Made by a program: the position numbers and the translations under genes. The notes under the pieces are model-generated. The model saw nothing but the letters and a program-made list of their open reading frames with translations. It was not told the DNA's origin and ran no database searches. Source: Deltaproteobacteria bacterium (GTDB lineage: Bacteria > Desulfobacterota > Desulfobulbia > Desulfobulbales > Desulfurivibrionaceae). From it: 41,430 nucleotides of DNA. This document shows positions 32,972 through 41,430 of the stretch, piece by piece (position 1 is the first letter of the stretch; every line of letters starts with the position of its first letter). The stretch is taken from positions 1 through 41,430 of the forward strand of contig JAPLJG010000028.1 in NCBI GenBank assembly GCA_026388735.1, in the 5' to 3' direction.

Positions 32972-34950
32972 ATCTTCTTTTCGGTGCCTTTCTTTTCTTC
33001 GGTCTCGGCGCGTTGCTGGCGGTCATGCCTTGGCGGGGCGCGAAAGCGGCCACTTTTTTCGGCAGCGGTGGCGCCATCCTCGGGTGTCTTCTCGGTCTGG
33101 TTGGAGCAGGACAGGGTCTGGCTGCCGGAGTGGCGGAAACATTTTTTCTGCCTTTGTCCATGCCGGGCGGTGCGTTTTCCCTGCGGCTGGATGGATTGTC
33201 CGCCTTTTTTTTGCTCCCCCTCTTTATCGTCGGCCTGGTCGGCGCTCTCTATGGGACCGAATACATGGGGAGCGGGGGGAAAACCCGGTGGTCAGGGCTG
33301 CATTGGACCTGGTACAATCTGCTCATCCTTTCCATGACGCTGGTGGTGACCGCGGCCAACGGACTGTTGTTTCTTTTTGCCTGGGAGTGTATGTCGCTCA
33401 CCTCATTTTTTCTGGTAATCACCGAGCACAATCTGGCGGAAGCGGTGGAGGCCGGTTGGACCTATCTGCTCGCCACCCATCTTGGCGCGGCCTTTCTTTT
33501 TGCCTTTTTTCTTTCGGCCAGCGCGTTTTCCGGCAGTCTTGAGTTTGCTTCTTTCCAGGTTCTCGGACAACTTTCGACCCCGGTTGCCTCTGGGCTCTTC
33601 CTTCTGTTACTGGTCGGCTTCGGCAGCAAGGCAGGCATTTTCCCCTTTCATGTCTGGCTGCCCGATGCGCATCCGGCCGCGCCCAGCCATGTTTCCGCGC
33701 TCATGAGCGGGGTCATGGTGAAGACCGCCATTTACGGGCTTCTCCGGCTCTTTTCCTTTTTGCCTGCGGCCCCGCCATGGTGGGGCGGTCTGTTGATGGC
33801 AATCGGTATTGTCGGGGCCCTGTTCGGCATCGCCATGGCAGCCCTGCAACGTGATGTGAAAAGAAGCCTGGCCTATTCCACCGTGGAAAACATCGGCATC
33901 ATCCTGCTGGCCCTCGGCTTTTGGATGCAGTGTCGGGCCACCGGGCATTATTTTGCCGCGGCCCTGGCCCTGGCCGGGGGGCTGATCCATCTTCTCAACC
34001 ATTCCCTGTTCAAAAGCCTGCTCTTCATGGGGGCCGGCTCGCTCATGCACGGCAGCGGCAGCCGCGATCTCAACCGGATGGGCGGCCTCATGCGCCGCAT
34101 GCCCATAACCGGGGTGCTGATTGTCTGCGGCGGGCTGGCCATCAGCGCGTTGCCGCCCTTCAATGGCCTGATCGGCGAATGGTTCATTTACCGCGCCCTG
34201 CTCGAGAGCGGCACTGTGCTCTCCGGTCTGGCCGCTTTTTTTCCCCTGGTGCTTATCGGTCTTCTTGCCTTGGTGGGCGGCATGGTGATTATCGTCATGA
34301 CCAGGATCATCGGCATCGCCTTGGCCGGGGAGCCGCGCAGTTCGGCAGCCGCCCGGGCGCATGAGGCAGGCTGGCGCATGTGGGGCGCCATGGCCGCCTT
34401 GGCCTTGCTCTGCCTGGCAGGCGGGCTTATGCCGGTTCTTTTGTTGCAAGTGGCGGGACGGGCTGCGACCCTGCTTGATCCGGCCGCCGCAACTCTGCTG
34501 GCAGACAATGCCATGTCGCCTTGGTGGCTGGGGATCATGGCGGTCTTTCTTCTTGGTTGCATCCTGGCAGCCTATGGTTTCAGTCGATGGCGGCAGGGCT
34601 GCGGCATTGTCCCATCTTCTGCTACCTGGGGCTGCGGCTTTGCCTTTCCCTCAAGCCGCATGTCTTACAGCGCTGAAAGTTATACGGAGCTTCCCCAAAG
34701 CGCCATGTTCTGTAGCTGCCTGAATCCCTCAACCGAAGACGGCCGGACCATCGGCTTTTTCCCGGAGGCGAAAAGCTTTTCTTTTGAGGCGCCGGATCCG
34801 GTGCTGGAGCGACTGTTCAAGCCTTTCTTCCGGCGGGCGGCCAGGGTTTGTAGCGGATTTCGCGGCTTGCAGGCAGGGCAATTGCATGTTTACCTGCTCT
34901 ATATCTTCAGCGTCACCATCCTGCTTCTTTTTTGGGTGGGGCAACGATGA
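32968..34950 (+). CDS. HyfB-like antiporter subunit (ND5/MrpA family), Ehr complex
   Basis: 660-residue membrane protein with about 16 helices, of the proton/sodium-pumping ND5/NuoL/HyfB family. The family signature HVWLPDAHPAAPSHVSALMSG (about residues 228-248) and the following KTAIYGLLR are clear, and conserved charged residues lie in helices (for example MAWECMS-like FLFAWECMSLTSFF). In hydrogenase-4 and related complexes this subunit moves ions across the membrane. The start ATG 32968 overlaps the regulator stop. The longer frame from 32848 overlaps the regulator gene and is not real. Confidence 0.94.
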   Translation: MNLLFGAFLFFGLGALLAVMPWRGAKAATFFGSGGAILGCLLGLVGAGQGLAAGVAETFFLPLSMPGGAFSLRLDGLSAFFLLPLFIVGLVGALYGTEYMGSGGKTRWSGLHWTWYNLLILSMTLVVTAANGLLFLFAWECMSLTSFFLVITEHNLAEAVEAGWTYLLATHLGAAFLFAFFLSASAFSGSLEFASFQVLGQLSTPVASGLFLLLLVGFGSKAGIFPFHVWLPDAHPAAPSHVSALMSGVMVKTAIYGLLRLFSFLPAAPPWWGGLLMAIGIVGALFGIAMAALQRDVKRSLAYSTVENIGIILLALGFWMQCRATGHYFAAALALAGGLIHLLNHSLFKSLLFMGAGSLMHGSGSRDLNRMGGLMRRMPITGVLIVCGGLAISALPPFNGLIGEWFIYRALLESGTVLSGLAAFFPLVLIGLLALVGGMVIIVMTRIIGIALAGEPRSSAAARAHEAGWRMWGAMAALALLCLAGGLMPVLLLQVAGRAATLLDPAAATLLADNAMSPWWLGIMAVFLLGCILAAYGFSRWRQGCGIVPSSATWGCGFAFPSSRMSYSAESYTELPQSAMFCSCLNPSTEDGRTIGFFPEAKSFSFEAPDPVLERLFKPFFRRAARVCSGFRGLQAGQLHVYLLYIFSVTILLLFWVGQR

Positions 34951-34975
34951 AAAGAGAATTAACGAGAGAACCGTG

Positions 34976-35884
34976 ATGCTCCAACTGTTCCTGCACCTTC
35001 TCCTGCTACTGGGCCTTTCCCCTCTCTTGCCAGGGGTGATCGGCAAAACCAAGGCTCTCTTTGCCGGGCGAACCGGCCCCCCGTTTCTGCAGTCCTACTA
35101 TGACATCTGGAAACTGTTCGGCAAGGGTCTGGTCATCAGCCGCACCACCACCTGGGTTTTTCGGGCGGGGCCGGTACTCGGCCTTGTCGTGCCGGTGCTT
35201 GCCGCGCTCATGGTTCCCTTTGGCTCCATAGGGGCGCCTATTTCCTTTGCCGGCGACCTGATCTTCTTTGTCTATCTTTTCGGGCTGTCCCGTTTTTTCA
35301 CGGCCAGCGCCGCCCTGGACACCGGCTCCTCCTTTGAGGGCATGGGCGCGGCTCGCGAGGTCACCTTTGCCTGTTTGGCCGAGCCGACTGTTTTTTTCTC
35401 CTTCATTGTTTTGGCCCGGCTTTCCGGTTCGCTTTCCCTGGACGTCATGTTCGGTCAAGCCCTGAATACGGCCTGGCAGAGCGCGGGGCCCTCCCTGATT
35501 CTGGTCGTGGCCTGCCTGTTTGTTGTGGTCCTGGTGGAAAATTGCCGCATCCCCTTTGACGACCCCAATACCCATTTGGAACTGACCATGATCCATGAGG
35601 TGATGGTTCTGGATCACAGCGGTCCTGATTTCGGCATGATTCTCTATGGCGCCGCCATGAAGCTTTTTGTCCTGGGGGCGCTGGTCGTTCGCCTCGTGTT
35701 TCCTGGCTCAACCGGGAATGTATGGTTCGACACCCTGCTGTTTAGCGGCGGAATGCTGCTTCTGGCCGTGGTCATAGGGGTGGTTGAATCCACCATGGCG
35801 CGGTTGCGACTGCTGCGGGTGCCCCAACTGCTGGTCGGAACCTTGCTGCTTTCTTTTTTTTCGCTGATCCTGCTCTTGAGGTAA
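34976..35884 (+). CDS. HyfC/HycD-like membrane subunit (NuoH family), Ehr complex
   Basis: 302-residue protein with about eight helices, equivalent to HyfC/HycD and NuoH. It links the catalytic arm to the membrane ion pumps. Typical segments are PPFLQSYYDIWKLFGK near the N terminus, FEGMGAAREVTF in the middle and VENCRIPFDDPNTHLELTMIHEVM near residue 200, the loop that faces the quinone-like cavity. Start ATG 34976; a GTG one codon earlier is possible. 25 bp after HyfB. Confidence 0.94.
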   Translation: MLQLFLHLLLLLGLSPLLPGVIGKTKALFAGRTGPPFLQSYYDIWKLFGKGLVISRTTTWVFRAGPVLGLVVPVLAALMVPFGSIGAPISFAGDLIFFVYLFGLSRFFTASAALDTGSSFEGMGAAREVTFACLAEPTVFFSFIVLARLSGSLSLDVMFGQALNTAWQSAGPSLILVVACLFVVVLVENCRIPFDDPNTHLELTMIHEVMVLDHSGPDFGMILYGAAMKLFVLGALVVRLVFPGSTGNVWFDTLLFSGGMLLLAVVIGVVESTMARLRLLRVPQLLVGTLLLSFFSLILLLR

Positions 35885-35887
35885 GGA

Positions 35888-36532
35888 ATGGACAATTATA
35901 ATCCGGCCAATCTGCTGTTGTTGCTGGTCATCCTGTTCAACTTCTTTCTCCTGGGGAGCAGCCGTCTGAATGCTTGCATCCGGACCGTGGCCATCCAAGG
36001 TGGCATCCTCTCGTTGCTGCCCCTTTTTATCCACGGGTTTTCCGGTCATTCCCTGTTCCTGGCCGGCGGGGCTTTTCTGCTCAAGGGGCTTGCCATCCCC
36101 TTTTTGCTTCTCAGAGCCATCCGCCAGGTGCATATCCGTCGGGAAATGGAGCCGTTGATCGGGTATGTTCCGACCCTCCTTTTGGGCACTCTTGCCACGG
36201 CCGGTGCTTTTATTTTCAGCGACCGGCTGCCGCTTATCGAGGCGCACCGTGGCTCACTTTTTATCCCGGTCGGTCTGGCCACCCTGGCCACCGGGTTTCT
36301 CATGCTCATCACCCGGCGTAAGGCCATCACCCAGGCCCTTGGTTACCTGATCTTTGAAAACGGGGTCTTCATTTTCGGCATGCTCCTGGCCGAGGCCATG
36401 CCCCTTATGGTGGAGGCCGGGGTACTTCTTGATCTTTTGGTTGCGGTTTTTGTCATGGGGATTGTCATGCATCAGATCAACCGGGAATTTTCCAGCATGA
36501 ACACCGGCCAGCTTTCTTCCTTGAGGGAATAA
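35888..36532 (+). CDS. HyfE-like membrane subunit, Ehr complex
   Basis: 214-residue membrane protein with six or seven helices. It matches HyfE, a fusion-like relative of NuoK, in position, length and pattern (LLLRAIRQVHIRREMEP, YLIFENGVFIFGMLLA). Start ATG 35888 with AGGTAAGGA directly before it, 3 bp after HyfC. Confidence 0.9.
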   Translation: MDNYNPANLLLLLVILFNFFLLGSSRLNACIRTVAIQGGILSLLPLFIHGFSGHSLFLAGGAFLLKGLAIPFLLLRAIRQVHIRREMEPLIGYVPTLLLGTLATAGAFIFSDRLPLIEAHRGSLFIPVGLATLATGFLMLITRRKAITQALGYLIFENGVFIFGMLLAEAMPLMVEAGVLLDLLVAVFVMGIVMHQINREFSSMNTGQLSSLRE

Positions 36533-36533
36533 C

Positions 36534-37976
36534 ATGATAGCCGCACTTCTACTTCTACCCCTCTGCGGCGGTCTCGCCGCTTTTTGTCTCCCTTCGGATC
36601 GCTTCCGTCCGTTGTTGCTGCCGGTCTGCGGCCTGGGACATCTGGTGTTGACTTTCTTTGTCATTCAGGGCGGGCAGGTTGCTTCCTTGCCGCTGGCCGG
36701 GAACTGGATCGGTGTTGATCCGTTCAGCCGCCTCATTTTGCTCATCGTCAGCCTGCTTTTCTGCGGGTGTTCGGTTTATGCCTTGGGCTATCTGCGCTAC
36801 CGCATCGCCTGGGGGAACAGGATCTTTGTCAGCTGTCTGCTTCTTTTTCTTTCCGCCATGAGCCTGGCGGCCGTGGCCCGGCATCTCGGGCTCCTCTGGG
36901 TGGCGGTGGAGGCGACCACCGTGGCCAGCGCCCCGCTCATCTATTACAATCGCAACCGCCTTTCCATCGAGGCGACCTGGAAATACCTGATTCTCTGCTC
37001 CGTCGGCATTGCCCTGGCCATGCTCGGCATTCTTTTTGTTGCCTACGCATCCCTGGCCGGAGGAGCGCATGTCAGTTTGCAGTTTGACGACATCCTGCAC
37101 GGCGCGGCAAATTATTCCAAGCCTTGGCTCAGGGCCGGCTTTGTCTTCCTGCTCGTCGGCTTCGGCACCAAGGCCGGGTTTGCGCCCCTGCACACCTGGA
37201 AACCGGACGCCTACGGCGAAGCGCCCGGCCTGGTCGGCGCTCTCCTGGCTGGCGGCCTTACCAGTGTGGCTTTTCTTGCCTTGCTGCGTACCCTACAGAT
37301 CATGGATGCCGCAGGCGACGGGGCCATGGCGCGCGAGGCCTTCCTGGCCATGGGCCTTGTCTCTCTTGCCTTTGCTGCGGTTTTTGTTATCAGGCAGCCC
37401 GATTTTAAACGGCTGCTCGCCTATTCAAGCGTTGAGCACATGGGAATTCTCGCCATCGGCGTTGCCGTCGGCGGAGTCGCCACCTTCGGAGCCATGCTGC
37501 ATCTGATGAACAATGCCCTGACCAAGGGGGTGCTCTTTTTGTCCGCAGGCAACATCCATCGCCGTTTCGCCAGCAAGCGGGTCGGTGAGGTTCAGGGCGC
37601 CCTCACCCTGGTGCCGGTTTCCGCCAGTCTTTTTCTCCTCGGCTTTCTTGCCATTACAGGCTCACCGCCCTTCGGCCCGTTTATCAGCGAGTTTACCATT
37701 CTCCGGGGTATCTTTACGGGGGGCCATTATCTGACCGGCGGCTTGTTCCTTTTTTTTCTGGCTGTCATTTTTATCGGCATGGGCAGCACGGTGCTCTCGG
37801 TTGTTTTCGGTAAGCCTCTGGAGCGGAAGGGAGACACCAATTACCGGGAGACCATCATGACCACCGGCACCCCGCTGATCATGCTTCTCATCATCCTTCT
37901 CCTGGGGCTCTACCTGCCAGAGTCGGGCAGGAAGCTTTTTGCCGATGCCGCCGCACTGCTGGAGGTGAAGCCGTGA
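36534..37976 (+). CDS. HyfF-like antiporter subunit (ND2/ND4 family), Ehr complex
   Basis: 480-residue membrane protein of the ND4/NuoM/HyfF family, with about 14 helices. The signature region reads VGFGTKAGFAPLHTWKPDAYGEAP (about residues 208-231), with conserved lysine in a helix. It would be a second ion-translocating unit next to HyfB. The start lies one base after the HyfE stop and has GAGGG upstream. The stop overlaps the HyfG-like start. Confidence 0.94.
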   Translation: MIAALLLLPLCGGLAAFCLPSDRFRPLLLPVCGLGHLVLTFFVIQGGQVASLPLAGNWIGVDPFSRLILLIVSLLFCGCSVYALGYLRYRIAWGNRIFVSCLLLFLSAMSLAAVARHLGLLWVAVEATTVASAPLIYYNRNRLSIEATWKYLILCSVGIALAMLGILFVAYASLAGGAHVSLQFDDILHGAANYSKPWLRAGFVFLLVGFGTKAGFAPLHTWKPDAYGEAPGLVGALLAGGLTSVAFLALLRTLQIMDAAGDGAMAREAFLAMGLVSLAFAAVFVIRQPDFKRLLAYSSVEHMGILAIGVAVGGVATFGAMLHLMNNALTKGVLFLSAGNIHRRFASKRVGEVQGALTLVPVSASLFLLGFLAITGSPPFGPFISEFTILRGIFTGGHYLTGGLFLFFLAVIFIGMGSTVLSVVFGKPLERKGDTNYRETIMTTGTPLIMLLIILLLGLYLPESGRKLFADAAALLEVKP

Positions 37977-39502
37977 AGGATCTGAACCCGAAACTTTTGA
38001 AAAACGGCGAGGCCATTGCCCTTGAGTTGGTGGAGATCCTTGATTTTGATGATTTCCGCGATTGTTTGCTGGAGGAAGTCCGGAAACAGGGCAGGGTGGC
38101 GGCCTGTTTTGCCGTGCCCGCAGTTGAAGCGAGTAGGGGGCTGGAGCTTTTTGCCCTTGTCGCCCGGGATCGCAACGCCTGTGTCGCCGTGTACCGGACC
38201 TGCATCGGGGAACGGTTTCCCTCTCTAACCCCCAGTTGTCCGCAGATGCATCTTTTTGAAAGGGAGATTGCCGAGCAGTACGGGGTTGTGCCTGAAGGGC
38301 ATCCCTGGCTCAAGCCGCTTCGCTTTCACACCGCCTGGCGTCCCGGAGTCGATGCCTGGGGGCGTCCGGCGGATCAACATCCCCGCAGCGGCGAGATGGA
38401 GTTTTATCAGGTGGAAGGGGAAGGGGTGCACGAGGTGGCGGTTGGACCGGTCCATGCCGGAATCATTGAGCCGGGTCATTTCCGTTTTCAGTGTTACGGC
38501 GAAAAGGTTATGCATCTTGAAATCTCGCTTGGCTACCAGCACCGGGGTATTGAGCAGATGCTGCTGAACGGCCCCCATCCCGCCACCATGGCGCAGATGG
38601 AAACCATTGCCGGCGACACCACCATCGGTCATGGCTTGGCTTACTGCCAGGTGCTTGAGGCCTTAAGCGGCTGCGAGGTTCCGGCCAAAGCTCAGTCCAT
38701 CCGTGCCCTGGCCCTTGAACTGGAACGGCTGGCCAACCATGTGGGGGACATCGGCGCCTTGGCCGGCGATGTCGGTTTTTTGCCCACCTTCTCCTATTGC
38801 GGACGATTGCGCGGCGACTATCTCAATCTGACCGCCGCCCTGTGCGGGAGCCGTTTCGGCCGGGGCTTGGTGCGGCCAGGCGGGGTTGGTTTTGATCTTG
38901 ATCCGGTTCTGGCCGGGGAAATGCTTGCCCGGCTCAAGGGTATCGAAGGCAATACCATGGGCGCGATGGAAATCTTTTTTGATGCGCCTTCGGTTTTGAG
39001 CCGGTTTGAAGGGAGAGGTCGCCTGTCCCGCTCGGTGGCCGAGGATCTCGGACTGGTCGGGGTGGCTGCCAAGGCCTGTGCCGTACCCCGCGACAGCCGT
39101 TTTTTCCATCCAACCGGAGTCTACCGCCATCTTTTTGATGACCTGATCACCGAGGAAACCGGGGATGCCATGGCCAGGGCCAAGGTGCGCAGCCGGGAAA
39201 TCACCGTGTCCATAGAGCTGCTCCGGCGGATTGGAACCAGTCTGCCGGAAGGGCCCATCAGAGCCCCGGTCGGGCCGCTCAAGGCTGATGCCCTGGCAAT
39301 CGCCCTGGTGGAAGGCTGGCGCGGCGAAGTGGTCCATGTCGGTCTCACCGGCGGCGATGGCCGCCTGCGGCGTTATAAGATTGTTGACCCCTCCTTCCAT
39401 AACTGGAGCGGCTTGGCCATGGCGATGCGTGATGAGCAGATTTCCGATTTCCCTTTGTGTAACAAGAGTTTCAACCTGTCTTACTGCGGGTTTGATTTAT
39501 AA
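37973..39502 (+). CDS. HyfG-like large subunit without nickel-binding cysteines, Ehr complex
   Basis: 509-residue protein fusing a NuoC-like domain (1-150) and a NuoD/hydrogenase large subunit-like domain (160-509), as in HyfG/HycE. In real [NiFe] enzymes two CxxC motifs hold nickel and iron. Here the first place reads IAGDTTIGHG (near residue 212), where CGICGFAH would be expected, and the second reads DPSFHNW (near 475), where DPCxxC is expected. All four cysteines are replaced (A, T, S, N). The protein cannot be a hydrogenase; it is the Ehr type described in other anaerobes. It could bind a quinone-like or unknown cofactor. Start GTG 37973 has GGAGGTGAAGCC upstream. Confidence 0.93.
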   Translation: MKDLNPKLLKNGEAIALELVEILDFDDFRDCLLEEVRKQGRVAACFAVPAVEASRGLELFALVARDRNACVAVYRTCIGERFPSLTPSCPQMHLFEREIAEQYGVVPEGHPWLKPLRFHTAWRPGVDAWGRPADQHPRSGEMEFYQVEGEGVHEVAVGPVHAGIIEPGHFRFQCYGEKVMHLEISLGYQHRGIEQMLLNGPHPATMAQMETIAGDTTIGHGLAYCQVLEALSGCEVPAKAQSIRALALELERLANHVGDIGALAGDVGFLPTFSYCGRLRGDYLNLTAALCGSRFGRGLVRPGGVGFDLDPVLAGEMLARLKGIEGNTMGAMEIFFDAPSVLSRFEGRGRLSRSVAEDLGLVGVAAKACAVPRDSRFFHPTGVYRHLFDDLITEETGDAMARAKVRSREITVSIELLRRIGTSLPEGPIRAPVGPLKADALAIALVEGWRGEVVHVGLTGGDGRLRRYKIVDPSFHNWSGLAMAMRDEQISDFPLCNKSFNLSYCGFDL

Positions 39503-39514
39503 AGGAACAACAGC

Positions 39515-40267
39515 ATGCTGCAGATGATACGAGAACGGTGGCGCCAGGGATTCAGAACGGGAAAATTCCCGAAGGAGGAGCCGATCCTGCCTCCGCGCTT
39601 TCGGGGCCTTCCCCAGTTCGCCGGGGAGTGTCCGTCCGACTGCGACCGGGCCTGTGAGGTGCTGTGCCCGTTTTCGGCCTGCAAGTCGGGGGATGGCCGT
39701 TTGGTTCTTGATCTGGGACGCTGCCTGTTCTGCGCAGACTGTCCGGCCTGCCCCCAGGGACGGATCACCTTTGGCAACGATTACCGGCTTGCCGTTCGGC
39801 AGCGGCAGGATCTGCTGTACAGCGGCGGGGAATATCCCCTGGCGCAACCCCTTGAGCCTGAGCGGCTGAAGCTTTTTGGCCGATCCCTCAAGCTGCGCCA
39901 GGTTTCCGCCGGCGGCTGCAACGGTTGCGAAGCAGACTGCAACGTGCTCGGCACCCTAGTTTTCGACCTGGGCCGCTTCGGCATCCAGTTTGTCGCCTCA
40001 CCCCGCCACGCGGACGGCCTCCTGCTGACCGGGCCGGTCACAGAAAACATGCGCAGCGCAGTGCTGGCCACCTATGAGGCGATGCCGGCGCCGAAAATCG
40101 TCATCGCGGTCGGGGCTTGCGGCATCAACGGCGGGCCTTTTTTGCACAGCAGCGAGGTGAGTCCGGGGCTCGATCCTCTGTTACCGGTTGACCTCTATAT
40201 CCCGGGCTGTCCGCCGCACCCCTACACCATCCTGGATGGCCTGTTGCGTTTGCTTGACAGGAGGTAA
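39515..40267 (+). CDS. HyfI-like small subunit fused to a ferredoxin domain, Ehr complex
   Basis: 250-residue soluble subunit. Residues 35-82 form a cysteine-dense ferredoxin-like part (C39, C43, C47, C51, C56, C70, C73, C76, C79) with unusual spacings, taking the place of a separate HyfH gene. Residues 120-250 are the NuoB/HyfI domain with ligands of the proximal cluster: GGCNGCEADC (C135, C138), GACG (C202) and PGCPPHP (C232). Electrons would enter through the ferredoxin part and pass to the HyfG-like subunit. Start ATG with AAGGAACAACAGC before it, 12 bp after HyfG. The 115 bases to the next gene show no clear promoter. Confidence 0.92.
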   Translation: MLQMIRERWRQGFRTGKFPKEEPILPPRFRGLPQFAGECPSDCDRACEVLCPFSACKSGDGRLVLDLGRCLFCADCPACPQGRITFGNDYRLAVRQRQDLLYSGGEYPLAQPLEPERLKLFGRSLKLRQVSAGGCNGCEADCNVLGTLVFDLGRFGIQFVASPRHADGLLLTGPVTENMRSAVLATYEAMPAPKIVIAVGACGINGGPFLHSSEVSPGLDPLLPVDLYIPGCPPHPYTILDGLLRLLDRR

Positions 40268-40382
40268 CTATCCAGCAGCACCGCATCTGCTTTGGAGTAT
40301 AGCGAATCAATCTCTTTCGCGCATCTGCGGCGCGGCGGAACAGTTACCAACAAATGAACTGAAGAGAGGGGGGACAGGAGAT

Positions 40383-41430
40383 TGGCTGAGTTCTATCTTG
40401 CCGCTGTATGCCTGATCTTCTGCTCGGGGTTGCCTGCCTTGGCTTGGGGGCGATGGGCAAAGAGCGGCGAAATGCTCTCCGTTGTTCTTCTGTTGACCGG
40501 CTCGGTCCTTGGCCTTGCCGCCTCGCTTGCCGGGGCCTGGCAAAGCCCTGCGTCTTTGCTGACTGTGGCCTGGGCGATCCCCGGCGGCAATTTTTGTATT
40601 GAACTGGACGGGCTGGCTGCTATTTTTCTTCTGCCCGCCCTGGTCATCCTCGGTCTGGGCGGTGTTTACGGGCTCGGCTACTTTCCCCAGGCCCGACACG
40701 GCTGGGCGGCGGGCAGGCTCCGGCTCTTTTACGGCATGTTGGGCGCGGCCATTGTTCTCCTGCCGGTCTGCCGCAACGGGATTCTTTTCCTTATGGCCTG
40801 GGAGGTCATGGCCATCTGTTGCTTTCTGCTGATCCTTACCGAGCAGGAAGAAGAAGCGGCCCGCCGGGCTGCCTATGTTTATCTGGCCGCCACGCACACC
40901 TGCACCCTGGCCCTTTTCGCCATGTTCATTCTCCTTGCCGGGAACAGCGGGAACTTTGATTTTCCCCAGGCTGGCACGCTTGACGGCGCCACATTCCAGG
41001 CCGGGGCGGTTTTTCTCCTGGCCCTGTTCGGTTTTGGACTCAAGGCGGGGGTCATGCCGCTCCACTTCTGGTTGCCGAGCGCCCATGCCGCCGCGCCCAG
41101 CCATGTCTCAGCCCTAATGAGCGGGGTGATGCTCAAGGTGGGGATTTACGGTTTGATTCGCATCACCGGCTTCTACGCCGGGCAGCCGGCTTGGTGGGGC
41201 GGGTCCATTCTTGTCATGGGTGTGGTTTCGGCCATTATGGGCGTGGTTTTTGCCCTGGCCCAGCACGACATCAAGCGGCTGCTCGCCTATCACAGTGTGG
41301 AAAATATCGGTATCATTCTGATCGGCTTGGGCGCCGCCCTGCTGGGAAAAACCTTCCACAGCCCGACTCTTGTCGTGCTTGGTCTGGCCGGAGCTCTGCT
41401 CCATGTGGTCAACCACGGCCTTTTCAAATC
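40383..41430 (+). CDS. Second HyfB/ND5-like antiporter subunit (3' partial)
   Basis: At least 349 residues, open at the right edge. It is a ND5/HyfB-type ion-pumping subunit. It contains LHFWLPSAHAAAPSHVSALMSG followed by LKVGIYGLIR, and the region FLMAWEVMAICCFLL, matching the HyfB-like gene at 32968 in order but clearly diverged. It starts at TTG 40383 with AGGAG 2-6 bases upstream. It could be an extra pump subunit of the same complex, or the first gene of a second Ehr/Hyf-like cluster beyond the edge. Confidence 0.9.

Overview
The window is about 41 kb of a GC-rich bacterial chromosome, most likely from an anaerobic deltaproteobacterium (Desulfobacterota, perhaps Desulfobulbales). This placement is an inference. 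It rests on a four-haem periplasmic cytochrome, a hydrogenase-4-like Ehr complex, ferredoxin-fused enzymes, a c-di-GMP-I riboswitch, and many PAS/GAF/GGDEF and histidine kinase proteins. No rRNA, tRNA, CRISPR array, transposase or phage gene was recognised.

Layout. 1-2.3 kb: the end of an ABC exporter gene and a DJ-1/PfpI protein. 2.3-6.3 kb: a Cache-PAS-GGDEF diguanylate cyclase with no ordinary start codon, a gene-poor stretch with small ORFs and a short degenerate repeat, and a FAD/NAD oxidoreductase. 6.4-9.6 kb: a YchJ/SEC-C protein, a nitroreductase-ferredoxin fusion with a 55-residue companion gene, and a NarL-type histidine kinase. 9.8-15 kb: an alpha/beta hydrolase, a GAF-GGDEF membrane protein, a YprB-like nuclease lacking its first catalytic motif, an orphan c-di-GMP-I riboswitch with its own promoter and terminator, and an EEP-family phosphodiesterase.

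15.1-25.9 kb is a tight signalling operon: a receiver-GAF-GGDEF protein, two related lipoprotein solute-binding proteins, a histidine kinase, a third solute-binding lipoprotein, a hybrid histidine kinase and two receiver proteins. No permease or ATPase gene is present. The binding proteins therefore look like sensor inputs that feed phosphorelay and c-di-GMP output rather than uptake. This is the best candidate in the window for an undescribed system.

25.9-30.7 kb: a broken peroxiredoxin-like gene, a zinc-ribbon rhomboid protease, a Cys-rich protein, the four-haem cytochrome and a frameshifted U32 peptidase gene. 30.8-32.1 kb: a small accessory patch with a Phd/ParE-type toxin-antitoxin pair and an AT-rich orphan membrane protein. 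32.2-41.4 kb: a regulator (excisionase-like HTH plus an EIIA-like domain without its histidine) overlaps the first gene of a HyfB-C-E-F-G-I-like operon. The HyfG-like subunit lacks all four nickel-ligand cysteines, which makes this an Ehr-type complex rather than a hydrogenase. A second HyfB-like antiporter subunit runs off the right edge.
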